Below are positions 7,832 to 16,647 of a stretch of DNA of 64,000 nt, piece by piece. This stretch comes from an uncultured Actinomycetes bacterium (GTDB lineage Bacteria; Actinomycetota; Acidimicrobiia; Acidimicrobiales; RAAP-2), in NCBI GenBank assembly GCA_903871335.1, contig CAIQGE010000039.1, positions 1 to 64,000 of the forward strand, in the 5' to 3' direction. The position numbers and the translations under genes were made by a program. The stretch's first letter is position 1. Each line of letters opens with the position of its first letter. The notes beneath the pieces are model-generated. The model searched no databases and was not told where the DNA came from. It was given only the letters and a program-made list of their open reading frames with translations.

Positions 7832-8635
7832 GTGGGTGACACTTCGGCGCTGCGCGGGTGGCCCGAGAACTCGGCCGTTCTGATTCGACGAGTGAGCGAG
7901 CAAGCGGATGACGTTCTTCACGCGGAAGGTGATCTCTCCGTGCGACGTCCTTGGGCATCGGTGAGCAAGTTGGTGACGTCGTGGGGCGTGGCGCGAGCTG
8001 CGTCGCGCTCAGAGGTCGATCTCGACGAGCCGGACGGTGACGGCGTGACGATGGCGCACTTGCTGGCCCACGCCAGCGGTTGGGGTCTCGAAGAGTCCAG
8101 CCCTCGGTCTCCCGTGGGAACGCGTCGGGTGTATTCAAACGTGGGTGTGGACCGCGCGGTCGCTCGGCTGACGAGTGACCCAACGCAATGGTGCGCTCAC
8201 GAAGTTTTTGTTCCCCTCGGGCTCACGTCGTGTGCGCTCGATGGCCGACCCGCCGCTGGGGTCGTGGGGTCTCTGGAGGACATGGGGGAACTGATGACCG
8301 CGTGGTGTCGCGGGGATGACCTCCGCTCTCATATTCACCGACGATTCCGATCGCCATTTCTCCCATCCCTCGCGGGGGTCGTTCCCGGATTCGGGCGATT
8401 CGACCCCTGTCCTTGGGGTCTCGGTCCTGAGGTTCGTGGCGCGAAGAATCACTGGATGGGATCGCGAACCTCCCCCGAGTCGTACGGGCACTTCGGACAA
8501 AGTGGCACGTTGGCGTTGGTGGACCCGGAGCGGGATGTGGTCATCGTGGCCGCCGCTGGAGAAGAATTCGGACCGTGGGCCGTGGAGAGGTGGCCATCGT
8601 GGACCGATGAGATTGTTGAACGGTTCGCTTCGTGA
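7832..8635 (+). CDS. Beta-lactamase/penicillin-binding-protein-like serine hydrolase
   Basis: The frame is open further upstream, but that part would lie inside cofD; the GTG at 7832 gives 267 residues. The serine-acyl-transferase signatures are present: SVSK (Ser-x-x-Lys) in PWASVSKLVTSW, YSN (Tyr-x-Asn) in RVYSNVGVD, and HFGQSG in place of KTG near the C-terminus. LLAHASGWG is the conserved segment of class C-like esterases. No signal peptide is visible, so it is probably cytoplasmic. Such proteins cleave or transfer small esters or D-amino-acid amides; the substrate is unknown. Its stop overlaps the next glycosyltransferase start, placing it in the glycan operon. Confidence 0.8.
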   Translation: MGDTSALRGWPENSAVLIRRVSEQADDVLHAEGDLSVRRPWASVSKLVTSWGVARAASRSEVDLDEPDGDGVTMAHLLAHASGWGLEESSPRSPVGTRRVYSNVGVDRAVARLTSDPTQWCAHEVFVPLGLTSCALDGRPAAGVVGSLEDMGELMTAWCRGDDLRSHIHRRFRSPFLPSLAGVVPGFGRFDPCPWGLGPEVRGAKNHWMGSRTSPESYGHFGQSGTLALVDPERDVVIVAAAGEEFGPWAVERWPSWTDEIVERFAS

Positions 8636-9648
8636 GTGACACGGCGGTTATCGCGCTGGACCTGTCGGGCCCCACCGAGCCTCTCGGTAATTGGATGGAC
8701 CTCCTGGCCGACGAGTTGGATAAAGACGGCCGCTTCGTGATCATTCGTTTTCGAACTGTCGGCGGGGACTTCGGCCCGAACGAGACCGTGATTCCCTCGC
8801 GCGTCGCGTGGGCGCCCCTGTGGCGACGCGGTCGCGGTCGCTCGATCGATGCGCTCTTGCCCAAGGTGTCGCTCGTCCACGTGGCCGGACAGGCCACACC
8901 GCCGACGAAACACGTGCCACTGGTCGTCTCGGTAGATGATTTGCGTCAGCTACGTGATGACTCCCGCGGTCGCCAACGGGCCGATCAACTTCGTCGCGCC
9001 GTGTCCCACGGAGCGCAGCTCGTCGCGTCGTCGCGCACCGCGTCGCTCGAAGTCCAGTCGGCCCTAGATCTCTTGCGCGAGCACGTCGTCGTGGTTCCGC
9101 CACCGGTGCAGTGGAGCGAAGCCGTCGACGAGGGACAAGACTTGGTGGTGAACCTGACGGGTCGCACGAATGAGTTTCTGTTGATCGCCGACGCTCTGGT
9201 CGCCCTCGCGCGGCGGCGTGACGCGAAGGTTGTCGTACTCGCCAGCAGTGAGGCGGAGGCGAAACTGCGCGCCAAGGGCGTCAAGGTGTCCTTTCGCCCG
9301 CGACGTCAAGCCGCCGACGTCCTCCGCAATGCGCGTACGGTCGTGCATTTGTCCGATGGTGCACGATTTCCCTCCTTCGCGATCGCCGCTCTCGCCGCGG
9401 GCGTGCCGACGTGCGCGACAATGACACCCGTGAATCGTGAACTTCTCGACGGCGCGGCCTGGCTCGTCGACGAAAGTGATCCCACGGAATTGGTCGGCGT
9501 GATCGAGTCGCTCTTCGAGGACGACGCTCGTCGCGCGGTGATGGCGGCGGCCGGACGATCACGCGCGGCAGATTTCTCTCCCGCCGCCGCGGCCCGATCG
9601 TACGCCGAACTCTACGAATCAGTTCTCCGACGGAGGCTCTGGTCGTGA
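8632..9648 (+). CDS. GT4-like glycosyltransferase with a degenerate catalytic motif
   Basis: A 338-residue GT-B type protein, first of three consecutive glycosyltransferase-like genes overlapping by four bases. The C-terminal half aligns with GT4 enzymes (VVLASSEAEAKLRAKGVKV, DVLRNARTVVHLSDG, WLVDESDPTELVGVIESLF). The usual E-x7-E motif is replaced by FPSFAIAALAAG, where the second glutamate is alanine and the first is also missing; the two genes after it keep both glutamates. It may be inactive, a partner of its neighbours, or use a different mechanism. GTG start overlapping the hydrolase stop. Confidence 0.75.
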   Translation: MSDTAVIALDLSGPTEPLGNWMDLLADELDKDGRFVIIRFRTVGGDFGPNETVIPSRVAWAPLWRRGRGRSIDALLPKVSLVHVAGQATPPTKHVPLVVSVDDLRQLRDDSRGRQRADQLRRAVSHGAQLVASSRTASLEVQSALDLLREHVVVVPPPVQWSEAVDEGQDLVVNLTGRTNEFLLIADALVALARRRDAKVVVLASSEAEAKLRAKGVKVSFRPRRQAADVLRNARTVVHLSDGARFPSFAIAALAAGVPTCATMTPVNRELLDGAAWLVDESDPTELVGVIESLFEDDARRAVMAAAGRSRAADFSPAAAARSYAELYESVLRRRLWS

Positions 9649-10733
9649 CGCGGCAACTGGTCGTGACGGCCGATCAATTGACTCGTGCCCAGCCGGGCGG
9701 TATTGGCACGTACGTGCGGGGTCTCCTGCAGGGACTCCGTACGGTGGCGGTCGAAGAGGACCTCACGGTGTCTCTACTTTCACCCCGATCTCCTTCGCGG
9801 CATCTGGCGGAGGGTGATTTTCCGAGTCGTCGGGTCGGGCTACCCGAACCTCTTCTCACCCGGGTCTGGCGGCATTTTCCACTCGGCGTGCCCGCAAACG
9901 CCGATATCGTTCACGCCACGTCACCCGCGGGACCTTTCGGCGGAGGTCGCTCGGGTGCACGGCACTCCATCACGGTGCACGATGTTCTTTGGCGCGATCA
10001 CCCCGAGTTGACGACCCCGCGCGGAGCGGCCTTTCACGAAGAGCGACTTCGTTACGTGATCTCTCGTTCCGATATGCACGTCATCATTCCTTCGCCCAGC
10101 GTCGCGGATCGCTTGATCGCCGATGGCCTCAGTGAATCGCGCGTCACTCGGGTGCGTTTGGGCTGCGCCACGCCTCCCCCAACCGTTATGGGGCGTGACG
10201 AGGTGCTGCGGTCGTTGGCGCTGGACCACGTCGTGGGCGATACCCCGTTCACTCTGGCGGTGGGGACGGTGGAGCCCAGAAAGAACTACGAGCGCCTGAT
10301 TGCCGCGCACGCGGTGGCACGTCGCGAGCATCCCGAAGTGGGTGTTCTGCTCATCGTGGGCGCCGCCGGCTGGGGCAACGTTGATACGACGGGTGGGCTC
10401 GTGCTGGGAGAGGTTGACGAGGATCAATTGCACGCCCTGCGTCACCATTGCCGTGTGGGGGCATTCGTCCCGATCGAGGAAGGATGGGGACTTCCGGCGG
10501 TGGAAATGTTGGCGGCCGGACGACCGGTCGTGGTCTCCTCGGGTGTTCCGAGCGTGGCGGCGAATGTGGAAGTCGACGTGGTGACGGCGGACAATGTGGA
10601 GGACATCGCGAGAGGTTTAGTCGCGGCGCTCCATCGTTTCGACACCGCCAGCGATCGTGATCGTCGACGGTCATCGGTCAAGGAATTCACCTGGGAGCAA
10701 TGCGCTCGTGACCATTTGGCGGCGTGGCGATGA
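9645..10733 (+). CDS. GT4 family glycosyltransferase
   Basis: A 362-residue GT-B enzyme. The N-terminal domain starts VVTADQLTRAQPGGIGTYVRG, the glycine-rich acceptor-side loop; DIVHATSP and SITVHDVLWRDHPE follow. The donor domain has LAVGTVEPRKNYERLI and the E-x7-E motif in EEGWGLPAVEMLAAGRPVV. These features are those of mannosyl/rhamnosyl-type retaining transferases acting at the cytoplasmic face of the membrane. GTG start with 4-base overlaps on both sides fixes it in the operon. Sugar and acceptor are not predictable. Confidence 0.88.
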   Translation: MTRQLVVTADQLTRAQPGGIGTYVRGLLQGLRTVAVEEDLTVSLLSPRSPSRHLAEGDFPSRRVGLPEPLLTRVWRHFPLGVPANADIVHATSPAGPFGGGRSGARHSITVHDVLWRDHPELTTPRGAAFHEERLRYVISRSDMHVIIPSPSVADRLIADGLSESRVTRVRLGCATPPPTVMGRDEVLRSLALDHVVGDTPFTLAVGTVEPRKNYERLIAAHAVARREHPEVGVLLIVGAAGWGNVDTTGGLVLGEVDEDQLHALRHHCRVGAFVPIEEGWGLPAVEMLAAGRPVVVSSGVPSVAANVEVDVVTADNVEDIARGLVAALHRFDTASDRDRRRSSVKEFTWEQCARDHLAAWR

Positions 10734-11836
10734 CGTTGACGTTGGATGTCTCCGCCGTTCCGGGGAAACCAGCTGGCGCTGGTCGCTACATCGTCGAGCT
10801 CGCCAAGCGTCTGCCCAGTGTGATCGACGACGTGTCCCTCATGACTCGTCGCGGCGACGACCAGCGGTGGCGGGAGTGGTCGCCGGCGTCCAAGGTGCTG
10901 CCGCTTGTTCCTTCCTCACGACCCGGTCGGCTGCTGTACGAAGCCGTGGCGGTCGCTCACACGTCCCTCATGCGGCACAGCGACGTGTGGCACAGCCCGC
11001 ACTACACCATGCCCCACGGGTCCACATCACCGGTGGTGGTCACCCTTCACGACATGACGTTCTATACCAATCCGGAATGGCACGAACGTCGCAAGGTCGA
11101 TTTTTTTCGACGCGCCATCCAGTACGCCACCCGTGAGGCGGCCGTGATCATCACCGTCAGCGACTACACCGCGCGACAGCTACGTGATCTCTGCCCGACG
11201 GAGCGTCCCGTCGTTGTCGCCCCCCTCGGGGTTGATCGTGAGCGTTTTTCACTGGACGCGTCGGGCGACTCGTTGAGCACGTACGACCTGCGGAAGAAAT
11301 TCATTCTCTACGTCGGCACCTTGGAGCCGCGCAAAGGTGTCGACGTGCTGCTGACGTCCTTTGAAGACCTCGCGCGCGAGGATTCGTCGCTGGAGTTATG
11401 GCTGGTGGGGCAGCGAGGGTGGGGTGTGGACTCGGTCGACGAACAGCTCGCGCGACACCCATTTGCCGGGCGAATTCGTCAGCTCGGCTTTGTGGATGAC
11501 GCTGAGCTCCCGCGACTGTTTCGCGCGGCGCGGGTCGTGGCGTATCCCTCGCGCGGCGAGGGATTTGGCCTGCCCGTCCTGGAAGCTCTGGCGTGCGGAG
11601 CCCCCGTTGTCACGACGCGCGATTCGGTGATGTCGGAGGTCGCCGGTGAGGCGGCGACTTTGACCACGGCTGGTGACGCGGGGGACCTCGCCGCGGGACT
11701 GAAGACCGTCCTCGATCTGGACGACGAACAGCGGCGCACGTCAAGCGCCGTCGGACACGCACGCGCTGCCACGTTCACGTGGGAGCGGATGATGGAACAG
11801 CACCTCGTCGCCTACGAAATGGCCCGCGAACTCTGA
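10730..11836 (+). CDS. GT4 family glycosyltransferase
   Basis: A close relative of the preceding gene in layout: LDVSAVPGKPAGAGRYIVEL at the N-terminus, DVWHSPHYTMPHG, VVTLHDMTFYTNPEWH, then VGTLEPRKGVDVLLTSF and the E-x7-E motif in GEGFGLPVLEALACGAPVV. The ATG at 10730 overlaps the previous stop (ATGA); a GTG six bases earlier is possible. With its neighbours it probably extends one repeat or oligosaccharide of a surface glycan. A GGAG sits just after its stop, ahead of the epimerase/reductase gene. Confidence 0.88.
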   Translation: MTLTLDVSAVPGKPAGAGRYIVELAKRLPSVIDDVSLMTRRGDDQRWREWSPASKVLPLVPSSRPGRLLYEAVAVAHTSLMRHSDVWHSPHYTMPHGSTSPVVVTLHDMTFYTNPEWHERRKVDFFRRAIQYATREAAVIITVSDYTARQLRDLCPTERPVVVAPLGVDRERFSLDASGDSLSTYDLRKKFILYVGTLEPRKGVDVLLTSFEDLAREDSSLELWLVGQRGWGVDSVDEQLARHPFAGRIRQLGFVDDAELPRLFRAARVVAYPSRGEGFGLPVLEALACGAPVVTTRDSVMSEVAGEAATLTTAGDAGDLAAGLKTVLDLDDEQRRTSSAVGHARAATFTWERMMEQHLVAYEMAREL

Positions 11837-11856
11837 TAAGGAGCGCACGGGCGACC

Positions 11857-11862
11857 TAGAGT
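11857..11862 (+). promoter_or_regulatory. Candidate -10 box for the SDR gene at 11873
   Basis: TAGAGT is followed by ten bases and ATG 11873, which begins exactly at the Rossmann strand MRALITGG. This favours ATG 11873 over GTG 11861 and would give an almost leaderless message. Confidence 0.3.
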
Positions 11863-11872
11863 GACGTTCGTT

Positions 11873-12766
11873 ATGCGGGCACTCATCACCGGCGGTCAAG
11901 GTTTCGTGGGGCGGCACCTTCGCGCCCATCTCGAGGCGTTGGGTGACGAGGTCACGACCATTGACATGGAGCGTGACGTGACCGACGTCGCGGTGATGAA
12001 GCAAGTCGTCGAGGACGTTCGACCAGAAGCGATCTACCACCTCGCCGCGATTTCCCACGTGGGCACGTCCTGGGAGGATCCTCGCCTGGTCCTGCAGGTG
12101 AACGTGCTCGGCACGGCCTCGGTGTTGGCCGCGGCCCGGGCGACGTCCGACGTCACGACGCTGGTCGTCTCGTCAGCCGAGGTGTACGGCGTCGTGCAGC
12201 CGACAGATCTACCTTTGCGCGAGGATGACGTGGCGCGACCGGCGACACCGTACGCGGCGAGCAAGTTGGCGGCCGAGGTCGTCGCCCTCCAAAGCGTTCG
12301 CGGATACGGCCAACGCGTGATGATCGCACGAGCGTTCAACCACATTGGGCCCGGACAATCACCGACATTCTTCGTTCCGGCCATGGCCCAGCGAATTCGA
12401 GCCGCTCACGCTGAGGGTCGCGGATCCATTCCGGTGGGGAACTTGAGTTCGCGACGTGATTTCTCCGACGTCCGTGACGTGGTCAGGGCGTACGCGGCCA
12501 TCGTGCGCCGCGGCACCAGCGGTGAGATCTACAACGTGGCCTCGGGCGTTGATCACGCCATGAGCGAGTTGGCGGAGATTCTTCGCGACGCCGTTGATCC
12601 GTCGATTGTCTTTGAAACGGATCCGGCCCTGCTGCGCCCAGTGGACATTCCCGTCTTGCGGGGGAGCGCCGACAAACTCACGGCCGCTACCGGCTGGACA
12701 CCCCTGATCTCTTTGCGCGAGACCCTCGCCGACGTGCTCGAGGCCACCCCGCTCACGTTGTCGTAA
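11873..12766 (+). CDS. NAD(P)-dependent sugar epimerase/reductase, GDP-6-deoxy-mannose reductase-like
   Basis: An extended SDR of about 297 residues: ALITGGQGFVGRHLRAHL (nucleotide binding), YHLAAISHVGTSWEDPRL, VVSSAEVYG, the catalytic TPYAASKLAAE pair, ARAFNHIGPGQSPTFFVP and SSRRDFSDVRDVVRAY. The last motif and overall pattern are those of the GMD/RMD group, which works on GDP-mannose-derived sugars; RMD reduces the 4-keto intermediate to GDP-D-rhamnose. No GDP-mannose 4,6-dehydratase is in the window. It may serve the three glycosyltransferases just upstream. GTG 11861 is the alternative start. Confidence 0.82.
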   Translation: MRALITGGQGFVGRHLRAHLEALGDEVTTIDMERDVTDVAVMKQVVEDVRPEAIYHLAAISHVGTSWEDPRLVLQVNVLGTASVLAAARATSDVTTLVVSSAEVYGVVQPTDLPLREDDVARPATPYAASKLAAEVVALQSVRGYGQRVMIARAFNHIGPGQSPTFFVPAMAQRIRAAHAEGRGSIPVGNLSSRRDFSDVRDVVRAYAAIVRRGTSGEIYNVASGVDHAMSELAEILRDAVDPSIVFETDPALLRPVDIPVLRGSADKLTAATGWTPLISLRETLADVLEATPLTLS

Positions 12767-12787
12767 GCGGGGTGGCCTGAGGCGTCG

Positions 12788-13234
12788 CTATTCGGCGTCT
12801 GCTTCCGGCGCGACGTCGGCGTCGGTGGCCTTCGTGACCACGGTCGCGCGAACCTTGGCGGTCGCTTCACGGGCTTGGTTCATGGCGTCGCGTACGACCG
12901 TCGGGAACTTCTCTTCGATCGGAGCGATCGCGGCGTCGACGGTCTTAAGCGTCTTTTCAAACTTCTCGTCCAACCACGCGGCCTGACGCTTGGTGGCGAC
13001 GGTGACGTCCTCCACGCTCTTTTTGACCTGAGCGCTCACGCCGTCCGTGTCGACGCTGCCGTGGACGCTCTTGACGGCGGCGGTGGCCTTTTGCGCACCG
13101 ATGACGCCGACGCCGACCGCCGTGTACACGACGTCCTTCGCCTTCTTGGCGACAGCGTTGGTCTCGGCGAACTCGCGAGCCTTCGTGGTGGCCTCACGGC
13201 CGACCTTGGTAGCAACACTGGTGAAATCTGCCAT
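12788..13234 (-). CDS. Ala/Lys-rich helical protein (HBHA/phasin-like)
   Basis: A 148-residue protein that is almost entirely predicted amphipathic helix, rich in Ala, Lys, Val and Thr, for example KVGREATTKAREFAETNA and EKFEKTLKTVDAAIAPIEEK. There is no signal peptide; a mildly hydrophobic patch VVYTAVGVGVIGAQ lies at about residues 35-50. The composition resembles mycobacterial heparin-binding haemagglutinin and polyester-granule phasins, but similarity of composition is not proof of homology. The start is well supported by AAGGAG seven bases upstream and a good promoter further up (13265-13295). It stands alone, convergent with the SDR gene. Confidence 0.75.
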   Translation of the reverse strand: MADFTSVATKVGREATTKAREFAETNAVAKKAKDVVYTAVGVGVIGAQKATAAVKSVHGSVDTDGVSAQVKKSVEDVTVATKRQAAWLDEKFEKTLKTVDAAIAPIEEKFPTVVRDAMNQAREATAKVRATVVTKATDADVAPEADAE

Positions 13235-13264
13235 GGGAACTCCTTTTCGATAGGTGTGAACTTA

Positions 13265-13295
13265 AGTATAGCAGAGTGCAAACTAAAGTTAGCAA
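13265..13295 (-). promoter_or_regulatory. Candidate promoter for the Ala/Lys-rich helical protein
   Basis: Read on the minus strand, TATACT (13265-13270) is preceded at 19 bases by TTGCTA (13290-13295). Transcription would start about 25 bases before the ATG, leaving room for the clear AAGGAG. The box is close to the sigma-70 consensus. Confidence 0.45.
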
Positions 13296-13319
13296 CACCA
13301 CCCCAAGGAAATACCCCAC

Positions 13320-13325
13320 TAGCCT
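13320..13325 (+). promoter_or_regulatory. Candidate -10 box for the giant GT2 gene
   Basis: TAGCCT lies ten bases before ATG 13336, with no ribosome-binding sequence between them. The same hexamer occurs six bases before the CPBP protease start (20072-20077). Confidence 0.3.
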
Positions 13326-13335
13326 TGTTTTCCTA

Positions 13336-16300
13336 ATGGAAACCCGAGCACCGTCGGTTGTGGCCGTCGTCGTCACCACGGGTCCGGCCCCCGGTTTGGA
13401 AGGCACCCTGTCGACGCTGGCAGGTCAGGACTACGAGGAAATGAGCATTCTCGTCGTCGCCAACGAAGCGGGGGACGAGATCGCGAGCCGCGTCGCGGCC
13501 GTGACGCCACACGCGTTCGTGAAGGTCTTGGACGAAAATCGTGGTTTCGCCGCGGCCTGCAACGAGGCCGCGGTCATGGTCCAAGGTGCCGCGTTCTTGC
13601 TCTTCTGCCATGACGACGTCCTGTTCTACGAGGGAGCCGTTCGGCAACTCGTGGAGACGGCGTTTCGAGGTAACGCCGGGATCGTGGCGCCCAAGGTCGT
13701 CGCGTATGACGATCCGTTCATCCTGTTGCACGTCGGCCAGGTGGCCGACCGATTCGGTGCCGTGCACGAACGGGTGGAACTCGGAGAGATCGACCACGGA
13801 CAACAGGACCTCGAGCGTGACGTGTTCGTTGCTCCCGGGGGTGCCACGCTCATTCGGTCCGACCTCTTTGCGACCCTGCGAGGATTCGATCCGTTGATCC
13901 CCGTCCTCGGTGAGGACTTGGACCTGTGCTGGCGAGCCCAGGTGGCGGGAGCTCGCATCATGGTGGCGCCGAGCGCGGTGGTCGCCCACCGGCAAACCGT
14001 TGCCTCGGGTGAGCGTCTCGTGTCGGCCGCCGGGACTCGCTCGGCGTCGCGACGGGACCTCTTGCGACGTCATCAATTAATGACGGTGTTGACGTGTTGG
14101 ACTCTGCCCACGCTGCTGTGGGTCCTGCCTCTCTTAGTGGTGTTGGACGTCGCGGAAGTTATCTTGTCCCTGGTCGGGCGCGACACCGATCGCGCCGGTG
14201 ACATCGCCGGTGCGTGGCGTTGGAATCTTCGGCACCACAAGCACCTTCGTCATCGGCGCAAGGAGCTCTCCTCTATTCGCGTGCTGTCCGATGGGGACGT
14301 CGCTCGTCTGCAAGTCGGCGGGGCCAGTCGACTCACGAGGTTCTTTACCACGTTGTTCCAAGACGGCATCGATCGAGCTCGAGGGATCCTGCCGCCCGCC
14401 GAAGCGCCTCCCGAGCTTCCTCCCGGGGAGACGGTGGGTGGCGTGGGATTCGCCTCGGCGTTCAGCGAAGACGAAAGTTTCGACGAATTTGGCGCCCTGA
14501 GTGCCGTGGACGGAACAGGACGGCCCCAACGATTTGGTCGTCTGCTCACGGGGGTGCGCAGCCAACTGACGCTGGTCGCGGGTGTCATCGTGCTGTGGGC
14601 ATTCGGCGCGCGCAATCTGGTCGCCGCGACGCTGCCAAATGTGGGACGTCTCGCGCCGCTCGACTCGTGGTGGTCGACCTGGCGCCACTTTTTCGCGTCA
14701 TGGTCGCCCAATGGCGTCGGCACCGGTACACCAGGAATGCCCGGCTACGGCGTTCTCGCCTTCGCGGGAACGTTCGTGTTCGGTCGCATGGGCGTGCTTC
14801 CACGTGTCGCGTTGATTTTCGCGATCCCCTTTGGGGCGTGGGGTGTCTGGCGCCTGCTGCGCGGCGTCGTTGCGAACCGGGCTCGTCTCGCGGGCACGAT
14901 TGCCTACGTTGCTTTCCCGGTCGGCGTGAATCTGGTGGCCCGGGGTCGTATTGACGATCTCGTGGTGGTCGCCCTCTTGCCGTTCGCCGCCCGGCGTGTG
15001 TTCTCGTTGCTCAACGTGCCGGGATTTCGTCCGGCGCCATTCGCCGACGCCGTGGCGTTCGGACATCGCGGTTGGGGGGCAACGCGCAATGGCAACACGG
15101 CGGTTCTGGTGTTGCAGACTGCCTTGATGACCGCGATGGCGCCCGCCGCGCTCGTGGCGGTGGCCGTCATGATTGTCGCTCTGGCGTGGTCACGGTGGCT
15201 GCTCGGACGTCGTTCGGGAACCATCGAACGACCGTGGGGATTGCTCGGCAATGTGGCCGGTGGTACCGCTCTGTTGTTGTTGCCCATGACGTTTGACACG
15301 TTGGCGGCCGGTCGCCAGAGCTTGCAACTCTTCGGCCTCGCCCAATCGCCGTCGTCGGGGTTGAGTTTTGCGCAGCTCGTGCGGGGCGCCAATGGACCCT
15401 TCGGCACGGGTTGGGCGTCGTGGCTACTGCCGTTCGTAGCGGTGAGCGCCGTCGCGCTGTCGCGAGGCGCCCGACGAGACCTGGCTGTTCGCGCGGCGGC
15501 GATCTCCAGTCTCTCACTGCTCGTGGCCATGCTCGTTGAGCGCCATTGGCTGGGACCCGTGGCGCCTGACGCGGACGTACTGCTGATCGTGGTCGCCCTG
15601 GGCGTGGCGCTTCTCGCCGCGAGCGCGGTCAGTGCGATTGAGAACGATGTAGCGGGTTCCCAATTCGGATGGCATCAAGTCGTCGTGGTGCTGAGCCTGG
15701 GGGCTCTGTTCTTGTCGGCTGTTCCCCTGTTCGCGCAGTCCACGTCCGGTCGTTTCGATCTTCCGACCACGGGAACTCCCGAGGCCCTCGGCTCGATCGC
15801 ACCGTCCACCCTGGGTGGGTACCGGGTGTTGTGGCTGGGGAACCCCTCAATTCTTCCGGTCGCGGGTTGGTCCGTGGCGCCGGGTCTGGCGGCCGCGACG
15901 ACCACCGATACGGTCCAAGGCGGCGCGACCCTGTTCACGCCACCGAATGCTGGTGCGGCGGATGATCTCTTATCGTCTGTCAACGCCGCGCTCAATGGCC
16001 GCACCGCACGTCTTGGTCAATTACTCGCTCCTTCCGGGATCTCGAGCATTGTCGTGATGACGGCGGCCGCGCCCAGTTTTGACAATGAACAAGTGGTGGC
16101 CACCGTTGCGCCACCCAGCAATCTGATTCCCGCTCTCCATCAGCAATCCGACTTGACGTTGGTGACCGGCCCCCCGGGATTCGAAGTGTTCGCCAACTCA
16201 CAGTTCCACGGCATTGTCGCCGAGCGCACGAGTCCGCTCTCGCCGTCGACGACAAGTTCCGACCATGACAGCGTGGTGGGCTGGACACCGTCGCTCGACT

Positions 16301-16647
16301 TTGGGTATCGAACGGGACCGGTGTCGGCGGGTACGACCCTCGCCGGACTCGCGCCGAGTTCCGCCTTCGCGCTCAGCGTGGACGGTAAGAACGTCCCACG
16401 CTCCGGTTCCTTGGGGTGGGCGGCCACCTATCTCACGCCCGCGGGTGACGGCCGACTGGTGTTGCACCAACTACCCCTCAACGGCGTGCTCGCCGCCATC
16501 ACGTTGCTGTTGTGGGTCGCGTTCGCCGTGGGCTTTGGCGCGCTCGAGCGGGCGGACGGCGTCCTCGTGCGCCTTCGCCGACGTCGATCATCGACGGAGA
16601 CGGTGGCCTTGGTAGAGCCGTCACCGACCGACGAGGAGGACGCGTGA
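13336..16647 (+). CDS. Large GT2 glycosyltransferase with C-terminal multi-pass membrane region
   Basis: About 1,103 residues. The N-terminal 250 residues form a GT2 domain: VVAVVVTTGPAPGLEGTLS, VKVLDENRGFAAACNEA (NRG motif), LFCHDDVLFYEGAV (metal-binding DD) and VLGEDLDLCWRAQVAGARI. Membrane helices follow from about 265 (TLPTLLWVLPLLVVLDVAEV) and many more between 410 and 800, ending with a helix near residue 1,060 and a basic tail. Actinobacteria have a conserved locus with this architecture next to a DUF5719 gene, here at 16644 with a 4-base overlap. It probably transfers or exports sugar for an envelope glycan. The frame opens 60 bases earlier, but ATG 13336 starts at the fold and follows a -10-like box. 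Confidence 0.87.
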   Translation: METRAPSVVAVVVTTGPAPGLEGTLSTLAGQDYEEMSILVVANEAGDEIASRVAAVTPHAFVKVLDENRGFAAACNEAAVMVQGAAFLLFCHDDVLFYEGAVRQLVETAFRGNAGIVAPKVVAYDDPFILLHVGQVADRFGAVHERVELGEIDHGQQDLERDVFVAPGGATLIRSDLFATLRGFDPLIPVLGEDLDLCWRAQVAGARIMVAPSAVVAHRQTVASGERLVSAAGTRSASRRDLLRRHQLMTVLTCWTLPTLLWVLPLLVVLDVAEVILSLVGRDTDRAGDIAGAWRWNLRHHKHLRHRRKELSSIRVLSDGDVARLQVGGASRLTRFFTTLFQDGIDRARGILPPAEAPPELPPGETVGGVGFASAFSEDESFDEFGALSAVDGTGRPQRFGRLLTGVRSQLTLVAGVIVLWAFGARNLVAATLPNVGRLAPLDSWWSTWRHFFASWSPNGVGTGTPGMPGYGVLAFAGTFVFGRMGVLPRVALIFAIPFGAWGVWRLLRGVVANRARLAGTIAYVAFPVGVNLVARGRIDDLVVVALLPFAARRVFSLLNVPGFRPAPFADAVAFGHRGWGATRNGNTAVLVLQTALMTAMAPAALVAVAVMIVALAWSRWLLGRRSGTIERPWGLLGNVAGGTALLLLPMTFDTLAAGRQSLQLFGLAQSPSSGLSFAQLVRGANGPFGTGWASWLLPFVAVSAVALSRGARRDLAVRAAAISSLSLLVAMLVERHWLGPVAPDADVLLIVVALGVALLAASAVSAIENDVAGSQFGWHQVVVVLSLGALFLSAVPLFAQSTSGRFDLPTTGTPEALGSIAPSTLGGYRVLWLGNPSILPVAGWSVAPGLAAATTTDTVQGGATLFTPPNAGAADDLLSSVNAALNGRTARLGQLLAPSGISSIVVMTAAAPSFDNEQVVATVAPPSNLIPALHQQSDLTLVTGPPGFEVFANSQFHGIVAERTSPLSPSTTSSDHDSVVGWTPSLDFGYRTGPVSAGTTLAGLAPSSAFALSVDGKNVPRSGSLGWAATYLTPAGDGRLVLHQLPLNGVLAAITLLLWVAFAVGFGALERADGVLVRLRRRRSSTETVALVEPSPTDEEDA

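Noticed and set aside
12767-12787. Possible terminator from the CGGGGTGG/CCACCCCG complementarity near the SDR stop
   Set aside because: The arms lie mostly in coding sequence (12749-12776), are short and lack a T run, so support is weak.
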